A stretch of 21,940 nucleotides of DNA from an uncultured Chloroflexota bacterium (GTDB taxonomy: Bacteria; Chloroflexota; Limnocylindria; Limnocylindrales; Limnocylindraceae), in NCBI GenBank assembly GCA_903851225.1, contig CAINNT010000107.1:1-21940 (forward strand). Direction: 5' to 3'. Shown piece by piece: positions 1 to 7,142 of the stretch. Position 1 is the stretch's first letter. Each line of letters opens with the position of its first letter. The notes below the pieces were generated by a model, which was given only the letters and a program-made list of their open reading frames with translations, had not been told where the DNA came from and did no database searches. Position numbers and translations under genes: made by a program.

Positions 1-1079
1 GCGAGCCCGACGAGTCCAGCCCCGAAGAACCAGAGCCAGGCGTTGGTGCTTCCAGCGTTCAACATCACTGCGCAGGCGAGCGCCAACCCACCCGCCGAGA
101 TGACGGTGGTCGCCCAGTAGCCGCGGTTCAGGATGTTCATTGGGTTCTCTTTGTCGTTGCCGCGCACAAAGGCCATGGCCACGATCGTGCTGAGAAGCCC
201 GAACGCGTGAACGACAAGTGGGAAGAAGATCCATGATTCTGGGTGTGCCCAGCCCATGGTCTGCGCGATCTTGTAGGCGCTGACGCCCAGGATCATCGCA
301 CCGATATTCTCGGCAGCGGTCGACTCGAAGAGGTCGGCGCCGCGGCCGGCGCAGTCACCAACGTTGTCTCCGACGAGGTCAGCGACTACGCCCGCGTTGC
401 GAGGGTCATCCTCAGGGATCCCCTTTTCGACTTTGCCAACAAGGTCAGAGCCAACGTCGGCGGCCTTGGTGTAGATACCGCCGCCGAGCTGGGCAAAGAG
501 CGCCACAAACGATGCGCCGAAGCCGTAACCGACGATCAGGAATGGCGCCTCTGCTGGGCGCTCGAGCCCACCGAAGAAGACGAAGACGGCGTACACGCCG
601 AGGAGTGAGAGTGCCGCAACGAGGAAGCCGGAAACAGCCCCACCGCGCATCGCAACCTGTACCGCCTTGACGACACCCTTTCGAGCGGCGGCGGTGGTGC
701 GAAGGTTTGCCTTCACGCTGACATACATGCCGATGACGCCAGAGACCATGGAGCATGCCGCTCCGAAGATGAAGGCGATGCCGGTGCGGATGCCGAGATC
801 AGCCCCGTAGACGGGGGTGTCGGCAACGGCAGCGGTTTCGAAGTTGGCAATCAGCAAGCCGATCAACACCGCCATTGCCACAGAGAGAACACCGATGGTG
901 ATGTACTGGCGTCGCATGAACGCGACTGCTCCCTCGAAGATCATGCCCGCGACGACCTGCATCGCTGGCGTGCCCTTGTCGCGGCGCAGCACATCGGCGG
1001 CCATCCACAAGGCGAAGAGGATTGCGATTACCGCTGCTGGGAGCACGAGCCCCTGCAACATGAGCGACGTGATTTCCAT
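1..1079 (-). CDS. hppA: Membrane-bound ion-translocating pyrophosphatase (N-terminal part, cut by window edge)
   Basis: Hydrolyses pyrophosphate and uses the energy to pump H+ or Na+ across the cytoplasmic membrane. The gene enters from the left edge, so only the first 359 codons are visible (the family is usually about 650-800 residues). The protein starts MEITSLMLQG and has several hydrophobic helices. The family's PPi/Mg-binding signature follows at about residues 199-218 (GGGIYTKAADVGSDLVGK), and a second acidic motif, GDNVGDCAGRGADLFE, lies at about 237-252. The start at 1079 is chosen because a GGAGGA ribosome-binding site lies about 8-9 nt upstream and the membrane helix begins directly after it. 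The residue that separates K+-dependent from K+-independent forms lies beyond the window, so ion type cannot be assigned. The gene is divergent from lepB and has a long, structured leader. Confidence 0.97.
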   Translation of the reverse strand, partial: MEITSLMLQGLVLPAAVIAILFALWMAADVLRRDKGTPAMQVVAGMIFEGAVAFMRRQYITIGVLSVAMAVLIGLLIANFETAAVADTPVYGADLGIRTGIAFIFGAACSMVSGVIGMYVSVKANLRTTAAARKGVVKAVQVAMRGGAVSGFLVAALSLLGVYAVFVFFGGLERPAEAPFLIVGYGFGASFVALFAQLGGGIYTKAADVGSDLVGKVEKGIPEDDPRNAGVVADLVGDNVGDCAGRGADLFESTAAENIGAMILGVSAYKIAQTMGWAHPESWIFFPLVVHAFGLLSTIVAMAFVRGNDKENPMNILNRGYWATTVISAGGLALACAVMLNAGSTNAWLWFFGAGLVGL

Positions 1080-1118
1080 GTACGTATGTCCTCCGATGCG
1101 TCCAGTCCGTCGCGTGGC

Positions 1119-1200
1119 CGCGGTGCTGAGCACCGCGCTTCGGGTCGGGCGTCTGTCGGGCTGCAGGTCGCAGATGCGACCCGCCAGGATGGGCTCCTGG
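1119..1200 (-). promoter_or_regulatory. Structured hppA 5' leader with three tandem hairpins
   Basis: Three perfect inverted repeats fill the leader. In minus-strand order they are 1200-1184 (6-bp stem TCCTGG/CCAGGA in either reading, 5-nt loop), 1181-1166 (GGTCGC/GCGACC, 4-nt loop) and 1137-1119 (CGCGGTGC/GCACCGCG, 3-nt loop). The pairing is visible in the sequence. A regulatory role is inference, and no known riboswitch class was recognised. Confidence 0.4.
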
Positions 1201-1207
1201 TGAGGTG

Positions 1208-1237
1208 ATGGTAGGGGGAGGCCCCGCCACGGGTCAA
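1208..1237 (-). promoter_or_regulatory. Putative hppA promoter
   Basis: On the minus strand TTGACC (1237-1232) and TACCAT (1213-1208) are separated by 18 nt, a fair sigma-70-type match. The implied start near 1201 would give a leader of about 120 nt before the hppA ATG. The -35 box lies only about 20 bp from the divergent lepB -10 box, so the two promoters overlap. Confidence 0.45.
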
Positions 1238-1256
1238 CCGCACACCCTCCCCCGCC

Positions 1257-1269
1257 TATACTCAGCGAG
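1257..1269 (+). promoter_or_regulatory. Leaderless-type promoter of lepB
   Basis: A perfect extended-consensus-like -10 box, TATACT (1257-1262), ends 7 nt before the lepB ATG at 1270. Transcription would therefore begin at or next to the A of the start codon. No Shine-Dalgarno sequence is present. The -35 region is weak. Confidence 0.6.
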
Positions 1270-1836
1270 ATGCGCCTCCGAAGCCTTGCCATAGAGATCG
1301 TGCAGACGGTGGCGCTGACGATCCTCGCCTTCTATCTCCTGCAGACCTTTGTGGCGCAGCCCTTTCGAGTAGAGCAGGGCTCGATGCGCCAAACCCTCGA
1401 GCCTGGCCAATACGTGCTCGCCGACAAGCTCACCGCGGCCCTGACCGGGTACCACCGTGGCGACATCGTGATCTTTCGACCGCCCAGCACCTGGCCCGCC
1501 GATGCAACTAGCACCCCGTACATCAAGCGCGTGATTGGACTGCCCGGTGAGACGATCGAGTTGGTAGACGGGGTCGTCAGCGTGAACGGGGTGCAGATCG
1601 ACGAGACCTATACGTACCGTGATGGCGGCGGCAGCGGAGCTGGTGAGTCTGGTCGCTGGGTTCTGGGGGACTCAGAACTCCTTGTGTTCGGCGACCACCG
1701 ATCGAATTCTTCTGACTCGCGGGCATACGGCCCAATCTCGACCACGAGCGTGATCGGCCGAGCCGTGTTGCGCTACTTCCCGATTGATCTGCTCACATTC
1801 ATCACACCGCCTATCTACCGGCAGGCGGCACCGTAA
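1270..1836 (+). CDS. lepB: Signal peptidase I
   Basis: Membrane-anchored serine protease that removes signal peptides from exported preproteins on the outer face of the cytoplasmic membrane. The 188-residue protein has one N-terminal membrane helix (about residues 8-28) and then the family boxes: box B with nucleophile Ser38 (EQGSMRQTL), box D with general base Lys86 (YIKRVIGLPGE), and box E GDHRSNSSDSR at 141-151. The Ser/Lys dyad is complete. Length is typical of the short Gram-positive-type enzymes, with one membrane segment. The start at 1270 fits the leaderless promoter. The next gene starts immediately after the stop codon, so lepB heads a three-gene operon with two membrane proteins. 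Confidence 0.96.
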   Translation: MRLRSLAIEIVQTVALTILAFYLLQTFVAQPFRVEQGSMRQTLEPGQYVLADKLTAALTGYHRGDIVIFRPPSTWPADATSTPYIKRVIGLPGETIELVDGVVSVNGVQIDETYTYRDGGGSGAGESGRWVLGDSELLVFGDHRSNSSDSRAYGPISTTSVIGRAVLRYFPIDLLTFITPPIYRQAAP

Positions 1837-2445
1837 ATGCCGAGCTTCGAGTTACCGCTTGTCCTGATCGCGATCCTGGCGGGCACGCTGGCAGTAACCA
1901 GCGCTGGTCGCGGAGCATGGGTCGCCATCGGGATCCTTGCGCTGAGCTCGAGCGCCCTGGAATTCTCGATTGCTGATCCGAATCGCATCGGCATGGCCCT
2001 GCGCCTCTCGGCAATCGGTATCGGCCTCGCTGCGGCACTCCCGGAAAATCTCTTTGAGGTCAAGGCGCTCCGCCGAGATCTCGCACCATCCACCCTGGTT
2101 GGCACCCTGCGTGAGCACCCCGTGGTCGTGGCCAGCGCGATCGCAGGACTCCTTCTCGGCCTCGTGCCACTCGCGCTCCCTATCGAATCAAGTAGCGATG
2201 CACTTCGCGCCGCCGGCGTTGCCCTCCTCGTTGTCGGCCTGCCTCCACTCCTCACCAGTCGCTTCATTGAGGCGACCACTCGTGCAGCCGTGGTGACTCT
2301 TGCTGGAACCATGCTCCTTCGCACCTCCATTTTTGGAGCCCTTGACCCACTCTCGGCGCTGGCTATCGGTGCGGGATTCACCTGCATCTTGGTCGTCGGT
2401 GGCAGCGTTGCAACCCGCATCTCGAATGCGGAGGGGGAGCGATGA
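1837..2445 (+). CDS. Hypothetical polytopic membrane protein, possibly HyfE-like
   Basis: A 202-residue, very hydrophobic protein with about six predicted membrane helices and a short charged C-terminus (RISNAEGER). I do not recognise a signature motif. Its start codon directly abuts the lepB stop, and its own stop overlaps the next start (ATGA at 2442-2445), so it is translationally coupled to the downstream NuoN/HyfF-like gene. In group 4 hydrogenase operons, HyfE (about 216 residues) directly precedes HyfF (about 526 residues). The sizes (202 and 519) and order here match, and the last two helices resemble the HyfE C-terminus loosely. The HyfE link is inference only; an unrelated lineage-specific membrane protein is equally possible. 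Confidence 0.7.
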   Translation: MPSFELPLVLIAILAGTLAVTSAGRGAWVAIGILALSSSALEFSIADPNRIGMALRLSAIGIGLAAALPENLFEVKALRRDLAPSTLVGTLREHPVVVASAIAGLLLGLVPLALPIESSSDALRAAGVALLVVGLPPLLTSRFIEATTRAAVVTLAGTMLLRTSIFGALDPLSALAIGAGFTCILVVGGSVATRISNAEGER

Positions 2446-4001
2446 GCGAGGGAGAGGTGCTGACGGCGATCCGCGCACTCTTTCCGGCCCTGATGGCGCT
2501 CAGCTCGCTCGCACTCGTTCCACTCCTCAAGCTTTGGCGCGGGCCCGAGCGCGATGGTGCAGCCATCCATGCGACGGCCGGCGTGCAGGTGCTCTTACTC
2601 GCAACATCGATCGGCGCTGCCCTCGCCGGAGCTGGCTACCTTTCGACACTCAAGATCGGCCAGATCTCCATCGACCCTTCAGAGCCAGGACGCCTGCTCG
2701 TGACCTTGGGAGGAATTGTCTTCGCGGTGATCGTCGGCTCTGGAGAAGGCCGTCGTGCGAGCACCATGGGGCAGATCGCTCTGTTCGGCATCGCCGCCAT
2801 TGATCTCTCGCTGGCGATTCCGGCAGGCATCGCTCCGATCGCCCTTCTCCTCTTCGCCAGCGTTGCGATCTCTGGCGCGGCGGCCAGTGGCAAGGATGAT
2901 GTGAGTCGCGCTCGTGCCGTCTTCCGAGACCTTCGCACCGTCTCGCTCCTGCTTCCGGCGGTCGTCATCGCGGAGATCCTACGAACGGCAATCTCCTACG
3001 CCGCAGTCGATGCCTCATATGCAACCCCGGCCTCCCTCGCTGCAGGAACTGCTCTTGGGGTCTCCATCGTCCTCATCGTGGCCGCGGGCGTCTTTCCATT
3101 CCATAGTCGGCTCATCAAGATTTTCGAAGCGCTGCCGATTGTTGGGTCGCTCCTCGTTGGCGTCTGGATCCCTTCTGCCCTCGCGCTGATCGTGATGAGT
3201 GAGCTCTCCGTGTTGGCGAGCAGCATTACGGATCCCCTCGGTGGCGCGATCGTGCCCGGCATCCTACTGGCAGGAGCGGCAACACTCATCTTCGGCGCGA
3301 TCTCTGCCCTACTGCACGACGACATTGGCGAGATCGTCGGGTTCATCGCCGTGGGAAACGCCGGGTGGTTGGCACTAGCCGCGGCGGCGGCCCTGCAGTC
3401 GCCGACCGACACATCGTCTCGCCTCATTGTGCTTCCCGGAACGCTCGCCATCTCACTGTTTGGCCTCTGGCTCGTTAGCGTGCGGAGGCGCTATGGAACC
3501 ACCTCAATCAGCGAACTGGGGGGATGGGCGCGTCGCACAGGTGCAAATGGCATTGCACTGATTTCCGCGATCGTTGCGCTCGCGGCGCTACCGCCAGGGG
3601 CCGTGCTTGCGGCTCGATTCAATCTCCTGCTCCTCGGGGGTAACCCAATCATCGCGATCTTCGCCGTGATCGGTCAGCTGATATTGATCGGCGCAGCGGT
3701 TCGACTGCTCCTGATCGGGTTCACGCCACAGAGTCACGTTGTGCATGAGGCGGAGACCAGGCCGTTTGCAAATGTCATCACGATCTCGCTGATCGCGGGG
3801 TCGATCTTCGTTGCGGCGGCGGCGGCAGGTTGGCTCTCGATAGAGGCTGGCGGCACCGGTCCGCTCCCACCAGCACCGAGCGTGTCGCCTGCCACAAGCT
3901 TCGATCCAGGACCAAGTGCTGATCCGACGGCAGCACCGACGGGCGAGCCAACGCCGAGTGTGATGCCATCAATGAGTGAGGAGATCTCGCCAGCGCCGTA
4001 G
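2442..4001 (+). CDS. Divergent NuoN/HyfF/MrpD antiporter-like membrane protein
   Basis: A 519-residue protein with about 12-14 membrane helices. Three blocks match the proton-antiporter-like domain of complex I NuoL/M/N and HyfF. VFPFHSRLIKIFEALPIVGSLLVG (217-240) corresponds to the PFHxWLPxAxxxAPxxVSALL block. FGAISALLHDDIGEIVGF (284-301) corresponds to the G-x-L-x-AL-Q-x-D-K-R-x-LAYSS block. ELGGWARR to PPGAVLAARF (358-393) corresponds to the DLxGLxRR to PPxAGFxxK block. The lysine normally five residues before PFH in helix 7 is Ala214, and the KR of the second block is GE (296-297). Residues 470-519 form a Pro/Ser/Ala/Thr-rich tail without membrane segments. The protein is not near nuo genes. 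Its role is unknown and it may no longer pump protons. Confidence 0.75.
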   Translation: MSEGEVLTAIRALFPALMALSSLALVPLLKLWRGPERDGAAIHATAGVQVLLLATSIGAALAGAGYLSTLKIGQISIDPSEPGRLLVTLGGIVFAVIVGSGEGRRASTMGQIALFGIAAIDLSLAIPAGIAPIALLLFASVAISGAAASGKDDVSRARAVFRDLRTVSLLLPAVVIAEILRTAISYAAVDASYATPASLAAGTALGVSIVLIVAAGVFPFHSRLIKIFEALPIVGSLLVGVWIPSALALIVMSELSVLASSITDPLGGAIVPGILLAGAATLIFGAISALLHDDIGEIVGFIAVGNAGWLALAAAAALQSPTDTSSRLIVLPGTLAISLFGLWLVSVRRRYGTTSISELGGWARRTGANGIALISAIVALAALPPGAVLAARFNLLLLGGNPIIAIFAVIGQLILIGAAVRLLLIGFTPQSHVVHEAETRPFANVITISLIAGSIFVAAAAAGWLSIEAGGTGPLPPAPSVSPATSFDPGPSADPTAAPTGEPTPSVMPSMSEEISPAP

Positions 4002-4016
4002 CGACCCTTGGTCGCT
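4000..4016. terminator. Bidirectional hairpin between convergent genes
   Basis: A perfect 7-bp inverted repeat, AGCGACC / GGTCGCT, with a 3-nt loop overlaps the stop codon of the upstream plus-strand gene and lies 7 bp before the end of ndk on the other strand. There is no T-tract on either side, so termination strength is uncertain. The position between converging genes supports a shared terminator. Confidence 0.5.
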
Positions 4017-4023
4017 GAACGGG

Positions 4024-4491
4024 TTACTCCTCGTCGGAGAGAATCCAGGCGTCGGTGGCGCGGGTGTATTCAACAAGCCCGCCCTCTGGGAACCAGAGTG
4101 CAATCTCCGCAGCTGCGGTCTCCGGTGCATCGGACGCGTGGATCAGGTTCTTCGCCGTCTCTAGTGCGAAGTCGCCTCGAATCGTTCCGGGAGCCGCTTC
4201 ATGGGGCTTGGTCGCACCAACCATGGAGCGAACGACGGCGATGGCGTTCGGCCCTTCGAGGACCATGGCCACAACGGGGCCCGATGAGATGAACTCCACG
4301 AGGCCTTTGAAGAAGGGGCGAGCGGCATGCACGGCGTAATGCGTTTCAGCGAGCGCTGTACTCACCGACGTGATCTTGAGCGCGACGATTTTCAAGCCGC
4401 GCTCTTCGAATCGCGTGATCACGCGACCGGCCAACTGGCGCTGGACGCCATCGGGTTTGACGAGGACGAGGGTGCGCTGGCTGTTGCTCAT
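4024..4491 (-). CDS. ndk: Nucleoside diphosphate kinase
   Basis: Transfers the gamma-phosphate from ATP to nucleoside diphosphates through a phosphohistidine, balancing cytoplasmic NTP pools. The 155-residue protein begins TLVLVKPDGVQR, the standard N-terminal strand with the phosphate-contacting lysine (Lys12). It carries the active-site block NLIHASD with catalytic His118, and the GATKPHEAAPGTIRGDF segment at 92-108. Length is close to the family norm (about 140-155), with a short acidic C-terminal extension (ILSDEE). The ATG at 4491 lies 6 nt after a TAATCT box that overlaps the stop codon of the preceding gene. ndk may therefore have its own leaderless transcript as well as read-through from upstream. 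Confidence 0.98.
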   Translation of the reverse strand: MSNSQRTLVLVKPDGVQRQLAGRVITRFEERGLKIVALKITSVSTALAETHYAVHAARPFFKGLVEFISSGPVVAMVLEGPNAIAVVRSMVGATKPHEAAPGTIRGDFALETAKNLIHASDAPETAAAEIALWFPEGGLVEYTRATDAWILSDEE

Positions 4492-4503
4492 AGCGGCAGA
4501 TTA
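4492..4503 (-). promoter_or_regulatory. Leaderless-type promoter of ndk
   Basis: TAATCT (4503-4498 on the minus strand) is followed by 6 nt and then the ndk ATG. The box shares its TAA with the stop codon of the upstream gene. No Shine-Dalgarno sequence is visible. Confidence 0.5.
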
Positions 4504-4971
4504 GCCGATATCGTTGGAGCGCGGTTTCTCGTCAATCGTTGTCGGCCAGGCCCCAGTTGGGAGTTCGATCTGCACGTACTGTTCGCCACGATATTCGAGC
4601 CAACTCTTCACTGGCGCGGAGTCCGGAGCCTGGGTGCCGGCCTGGTATTCGATCTCGACGGCGTCGGCCCCCGAGCGAAGCACATATCGAAGGTTTCCTG
4701 GCTCGCTTAGATCAAACTCGATGCTCTCGAACGCATCAACGTTGATGGTGATGGTGAGCGGGGTGAAGATCGACGACACCTCAGGATCGTCCCCCAACAC
4801 CTCTTCGACCCAACCGTGCCCGCGAACGATCTGCTCACCGTCGCGCAGGTGGCGATAGGAGACCGTTTGGTGCAGGAGGGGGCGGAGGACGTTGGCCTTA
4901 TCGGCGCGCCCCACGACGAGGCCCCGATTGACGAAGAGGCCGGGGGCGCGGTCGTGCTGTTCGTGATCCAT
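4501..4971 (-). CDS. Hypothetical protein upstream of ndk
   Basis: A 156-residue soluble protein that I do not recognise. It has no signal peptide or membrane helix. The N-terminal 60 residues are rich in His/Arg and Gly (MDHEQHDRAPG, then LRDGEQIVRGHGWVEEVLGDD). The remainder alternates short hydrophobic and acidic stretches, suggesting mainly beta structure (TITINVDAFESIEFDLSE, YVQIELPTGAWP). The stop lies 9 nt before the ndk start on the same strand, so co-transcription is likely. It is divergent from coaX. A TAGGCT box 9 nt before the ATG suggests a very short or absent leader. The low-complexity-free, well-composed protein and the tight spacing to ndk argue that it is real. Confidence 0.7.
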   Translation of the reverse strand: MDHEQHDRAPGLFVNRGLVVGRADKANVLRPLLHQTVSYRHLRDGEQIVRGHGWVEEVLGDDPEVSSIFTPLTITINVDAFESIEFDLSEPGNLRYVLRSGADAVEIEYQAGTQAPDSAPVKSWLEYRGEQYVQIELPTGAWPTTIDEKPRSNDIG

Positions 4972-5037
4972 GAGGGGGAGAGCCTACCGCAGAGCGGCTC
5001 CCCGTCGCACGCACGCCGACCGCCCTATCATTGAGCG
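4972..5037. promoter_or_regulatory. Divergent leaderless promoters for coaX and the ndk-side gene
   Basis: On the plus strand TATCAT (5026-5031) ends 6 nt before the coaX GTG at 5038. On the minus strand TAGGCT (4986-4981) ends 9 nt before the ATG at 4971. Neither gene has a Shine-Dalgarno sequence, so the 66-bp spacer seems to hold two back-to-back promoters with almost no untranslated leader. Confidence 0.5.
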
Positions 5038-5841
5038 GTGCGCTACGCCGTTGATCTCGGGAATAGTGCGGCGAAGGCCGCCCTGCTTGACGGTGCTGTG
5101 ATGCGACTCTCCGCACCAGCTGATCCACGAGATGCCCACGCATGGGGCGGCATCGCCGCCACGCTGATCGAAGCGATCCGCGCCGATGCACAGCGCTCCG
5201 CCGAACCGACAACCCTTCGTGTTGCGAGCGTCGTTCCGGCTGGAGCTGAGGCGCTCAAGTCAGCCGCTGCCAACGCAGCGATCGCAGTTGAGTTCGTGAC
5301 CGTTGCCGATGTGCCGCTCGAACTAGCCCTGACCCCGCCGGCGCAGATCGGCATCGATCGACTCCTCGCCGCATGGCTCGCCTTCACGGAGTACGGCGCA
5401 CCGTCACAGCGCGGCGCAATTGCCGTCACCCTTGGCACCGCACTCACCCTTACCTGCGTCGATCGGAATGGTCGACTGCTGGGTGGCGCGATCGCTCCAT
5501 CGCCCGTGCTCGCCTCCCGTGCCTTGGCCAGCGGCGCCGCCGCACTTCCACTCGTCGCCATCTATGACGAGAGCCCGGATCTGGCGGGGCCGATCGGTGC
5601 GGACACCGCCGCAGCGCTCGAGTCCGGCATCCTTCGCGGCGCCCGCGGTGCTCTCACCGCGCTCATTGCGGAATCGATTGCGGAGATGTCACGACGAGAT
5701 CCGGGCGCGCCAGCGCCCGCCGTCGTCCTCAGTGGCGGTGCCGCTCTCGCAGGTTGGTGCGCCACGATCGCGGCCGATCATCGTGACGCAGAGTTTGTTC
5801 TCCGCGCAGTCCAGACCCTCCCGACAGCGGTGAGCGCATGA
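5038..5841 (+). CDS. coaX: Type III pantothenate kinase (CoaX family), atypical active site
   Basis: Expected to phosphorylate pantothenate with ATP, the first committed step of coenzyme A synthesis, in the cytoplasm. The 267-residue protein has the ASKHA-fold motifs of type III kinases: DLGNSAAK at 6-13 (phosphate 1 loop), GIDRLLAA at 105-112, LGTALT at 132-137 with GGAIAPS after it, the IGADTAAALESGILRG helix, and LSGGAA near the C-terminus. In characterised enzymes the third motif is D-x-G-T-A-x-T with a catalytic Asp; here that position is Thr131 (codon 5428-5430). The start is GTG at 5038, directly at the DxGN motif and matching the leaderless promoter. The stop overlaps the coaBC start (ATGA). 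Position in a CoA operon supports the role despite the substitution. Confidence 0.87.
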   Translation: MRYAVDLGNSAAKAALLDGAVMRLSAPADPRDAHAWGGIAATLIEAIRADAQRSAEPTTLRVASVVPAGAEALKSAAANAAIAVEFVTVADVPLELALTPPAQIGIDRLLAAWLAFTEYGAPSQRGAIAVTLGTALTLTCVDRNGRLLGGAIAPSPVLASRALASGAAALPLVAIYDESPDLAGPIGADTAAALESGILRGARGALTALIAESIAEMSRRDPGAPAPAVVLSGGAALAGWCATIAADHRDAEFVLRAVQTLPTAVSA

Positions 5842-7142
5842 GCAAGCGCCTAGCGGGACGCCTCGTTGTCCTCGGCATCACTGGCTCCATCGCTGCCTAC
5901 AAATCGCCCGAGATCGTTCGTGCGCTACGCGCCGAGGGTGCCGACGTACAGGCACTGCTCACTCCAGCGGCTACGAGGTTCGTCTCGCCCCTGACGCTGC
6001 GCACGCTTACGGGGCACGCCGTTGATGCCGACCTGCTCGACCTTCTCCCCGACGGCCGCATCGGCCACATCGTTGCCGCCGACTCTGCCGATGCGATTCT
6101 GATCGCGCCAGCGACGGCACAGTGGATCGGCGCAATGGCGAGCGGCCTTGCAGGTGATGTCGTCACCGCGGCCTGCCTTGCCACCGCCGCGCCCGTGATC
6201 GTCGCGCCAGCGATGGACGGCGAGATGTGGACGCACGCTGCGACCCAGGCCAATGCGATGCGACTACGCGATGACTTCGGCTATGCACTTGTTGCACCCG
6301 AGAGTGGCGCGCTTGCAAGCGGCGCAGTCGGAGTCGGCCGCCTTGCGGAAACGGCTGCAATCGTCGAGGCGGTTGTGGCCGCCATTGGCGCAGCACCGAT
6401 TCGCGAACCAAACGAGAGCCGAAGGCCACCAACTGTGCCGGCGGGTGACCTCTCTGGTCGACATCTGGTAATCACCGCTGGCGGAACCGAGGAGCCAATC
6501 GACGCGGTGCGAATCCTGGCAAATCGCTCGTCGGGGCGACAAGGGATCGCCCTCGCAGAGGCTGCGCGCGATCGCGGCGCGGAGGTTACGTTGATCGCTG
6601 CCCGTGTCAGCGTGCCGCTCCCTGAAGGGGTGGCCGTCGTTAGGGCGATGAGCGTCGATGCGCTCAACACCGCCCTGCGGAACGCACTCCTCCCCGCGCC
6701 GGATGGAACTGCGGCAACACCAGCCGATGCACTCATCGCCACCGCCGCCGTTTCAGACTTCCGCGTCGCGGGTGGTCCGTCGTCCGAGAAACTGCGCCGA
6801 GACGGGGAGATCTCGTTGCGACTGACACCTACGCCCGACCTGCTCGCCGGTGTTGCGCAGGCACTTGGTCCACGTGCCACGCGCACCACGCTGCTCGTCG
6901 GCTTCTCGGCAGAGGCGAGTGCGACGCCGCGCGCTCGCGAAAAGCTAGAGAGCAAGGACCTTGACCTCATCGTTGCCAACGACGTCACCGCACCGGGGAT
7001 TGGCTTCGAAAGTGCCGAGAATGCTGCAGAGATCATCGGCGCTGACGCAGTAATCACTCGCGTCGGCCCGGCGCCGAAGCGTGTTGTGGCGGATGCCATC
7101 TTGGACCGCGTTGTAGCCCTCTTGGCGACAAGGGCAGACTGA
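5838..7142 (+). CDS. coaBC: Bifunctional phosphopantothenoylcysteine decarboxylase / phosphopantothenate-cysteine ligase
   Basis: CoaB couples 4'-phosphopantothenate to cysteine and CoaC decarboxylates the product to 4'-phosphopantetheine with FMN. The 434-residue length is slightly above the usual 400. The CoaC half (1-185) shows GITGSIAAYKSPE, His77 (the catalytic His position), APATAQWIGAMASGLAGD and PAMDGEMW. Relative to E. coli Dfp, the Asn of PAMN is Asp127, and the Cys of the flexible flap (ACGxxGxGR) is Ser161 (ASGAVGVGR). A Pro/Arg linker (about 186-206) leads to the CoaB half, with ITAGGTEEPIDAVR, NRSSGRQG and the SEKLRRDGE block. The start overlaps coaX and the stop overlaps panB, so the gene is translationally coupled on both sides. 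Confidence 0.96.
   Translation: MSKRLAGRLVVLGITGSIAAYKSPEIVRALRAEGADVQALLTPAATRFVSPLTLRTLTGHAVDADLLDLLPDGRIGHIVAADSADAILIAPATAQWIGAMASGLAGDVVTAACLATAAPVIVAPAMDGEMWTHAATQANAMRLRDDFGYALVAPESGALASGAVGVGRLAETAAIVEAVVAAIGAAPIREPNESRRPPTVPAGDLSGRHLVITAGGTEEPIDAVRILANRSSGRQGIALAEAARDRGAEVTLIAARVSVPLPEGVAVVRAMSVDALNTALRNALLPAPDGTAATPADALIATAAVSDFRVAGGPSSEKLRRDGEISLRLTPTPDLLAGVAQALGPRATRTTLLVGFSAEASATPRAREKLESKDLDLIVANDVTAPGIGFESAENAAEIIGADAVITRVGPAPKRVVADAILDRVVALLATRAD

Noticed and set aside
1204..1229. GGTGATGG followed by a GC-rich stretch, superficially like the start of a fluoride riboswitch, tempting because pyrophosphatase genes can be fluoride-controlled
   Set aside because: It lies on the plus strand, upstream of lepB rather than in the sense of hppA, and I could not find the second stem and pseudoknot partners.
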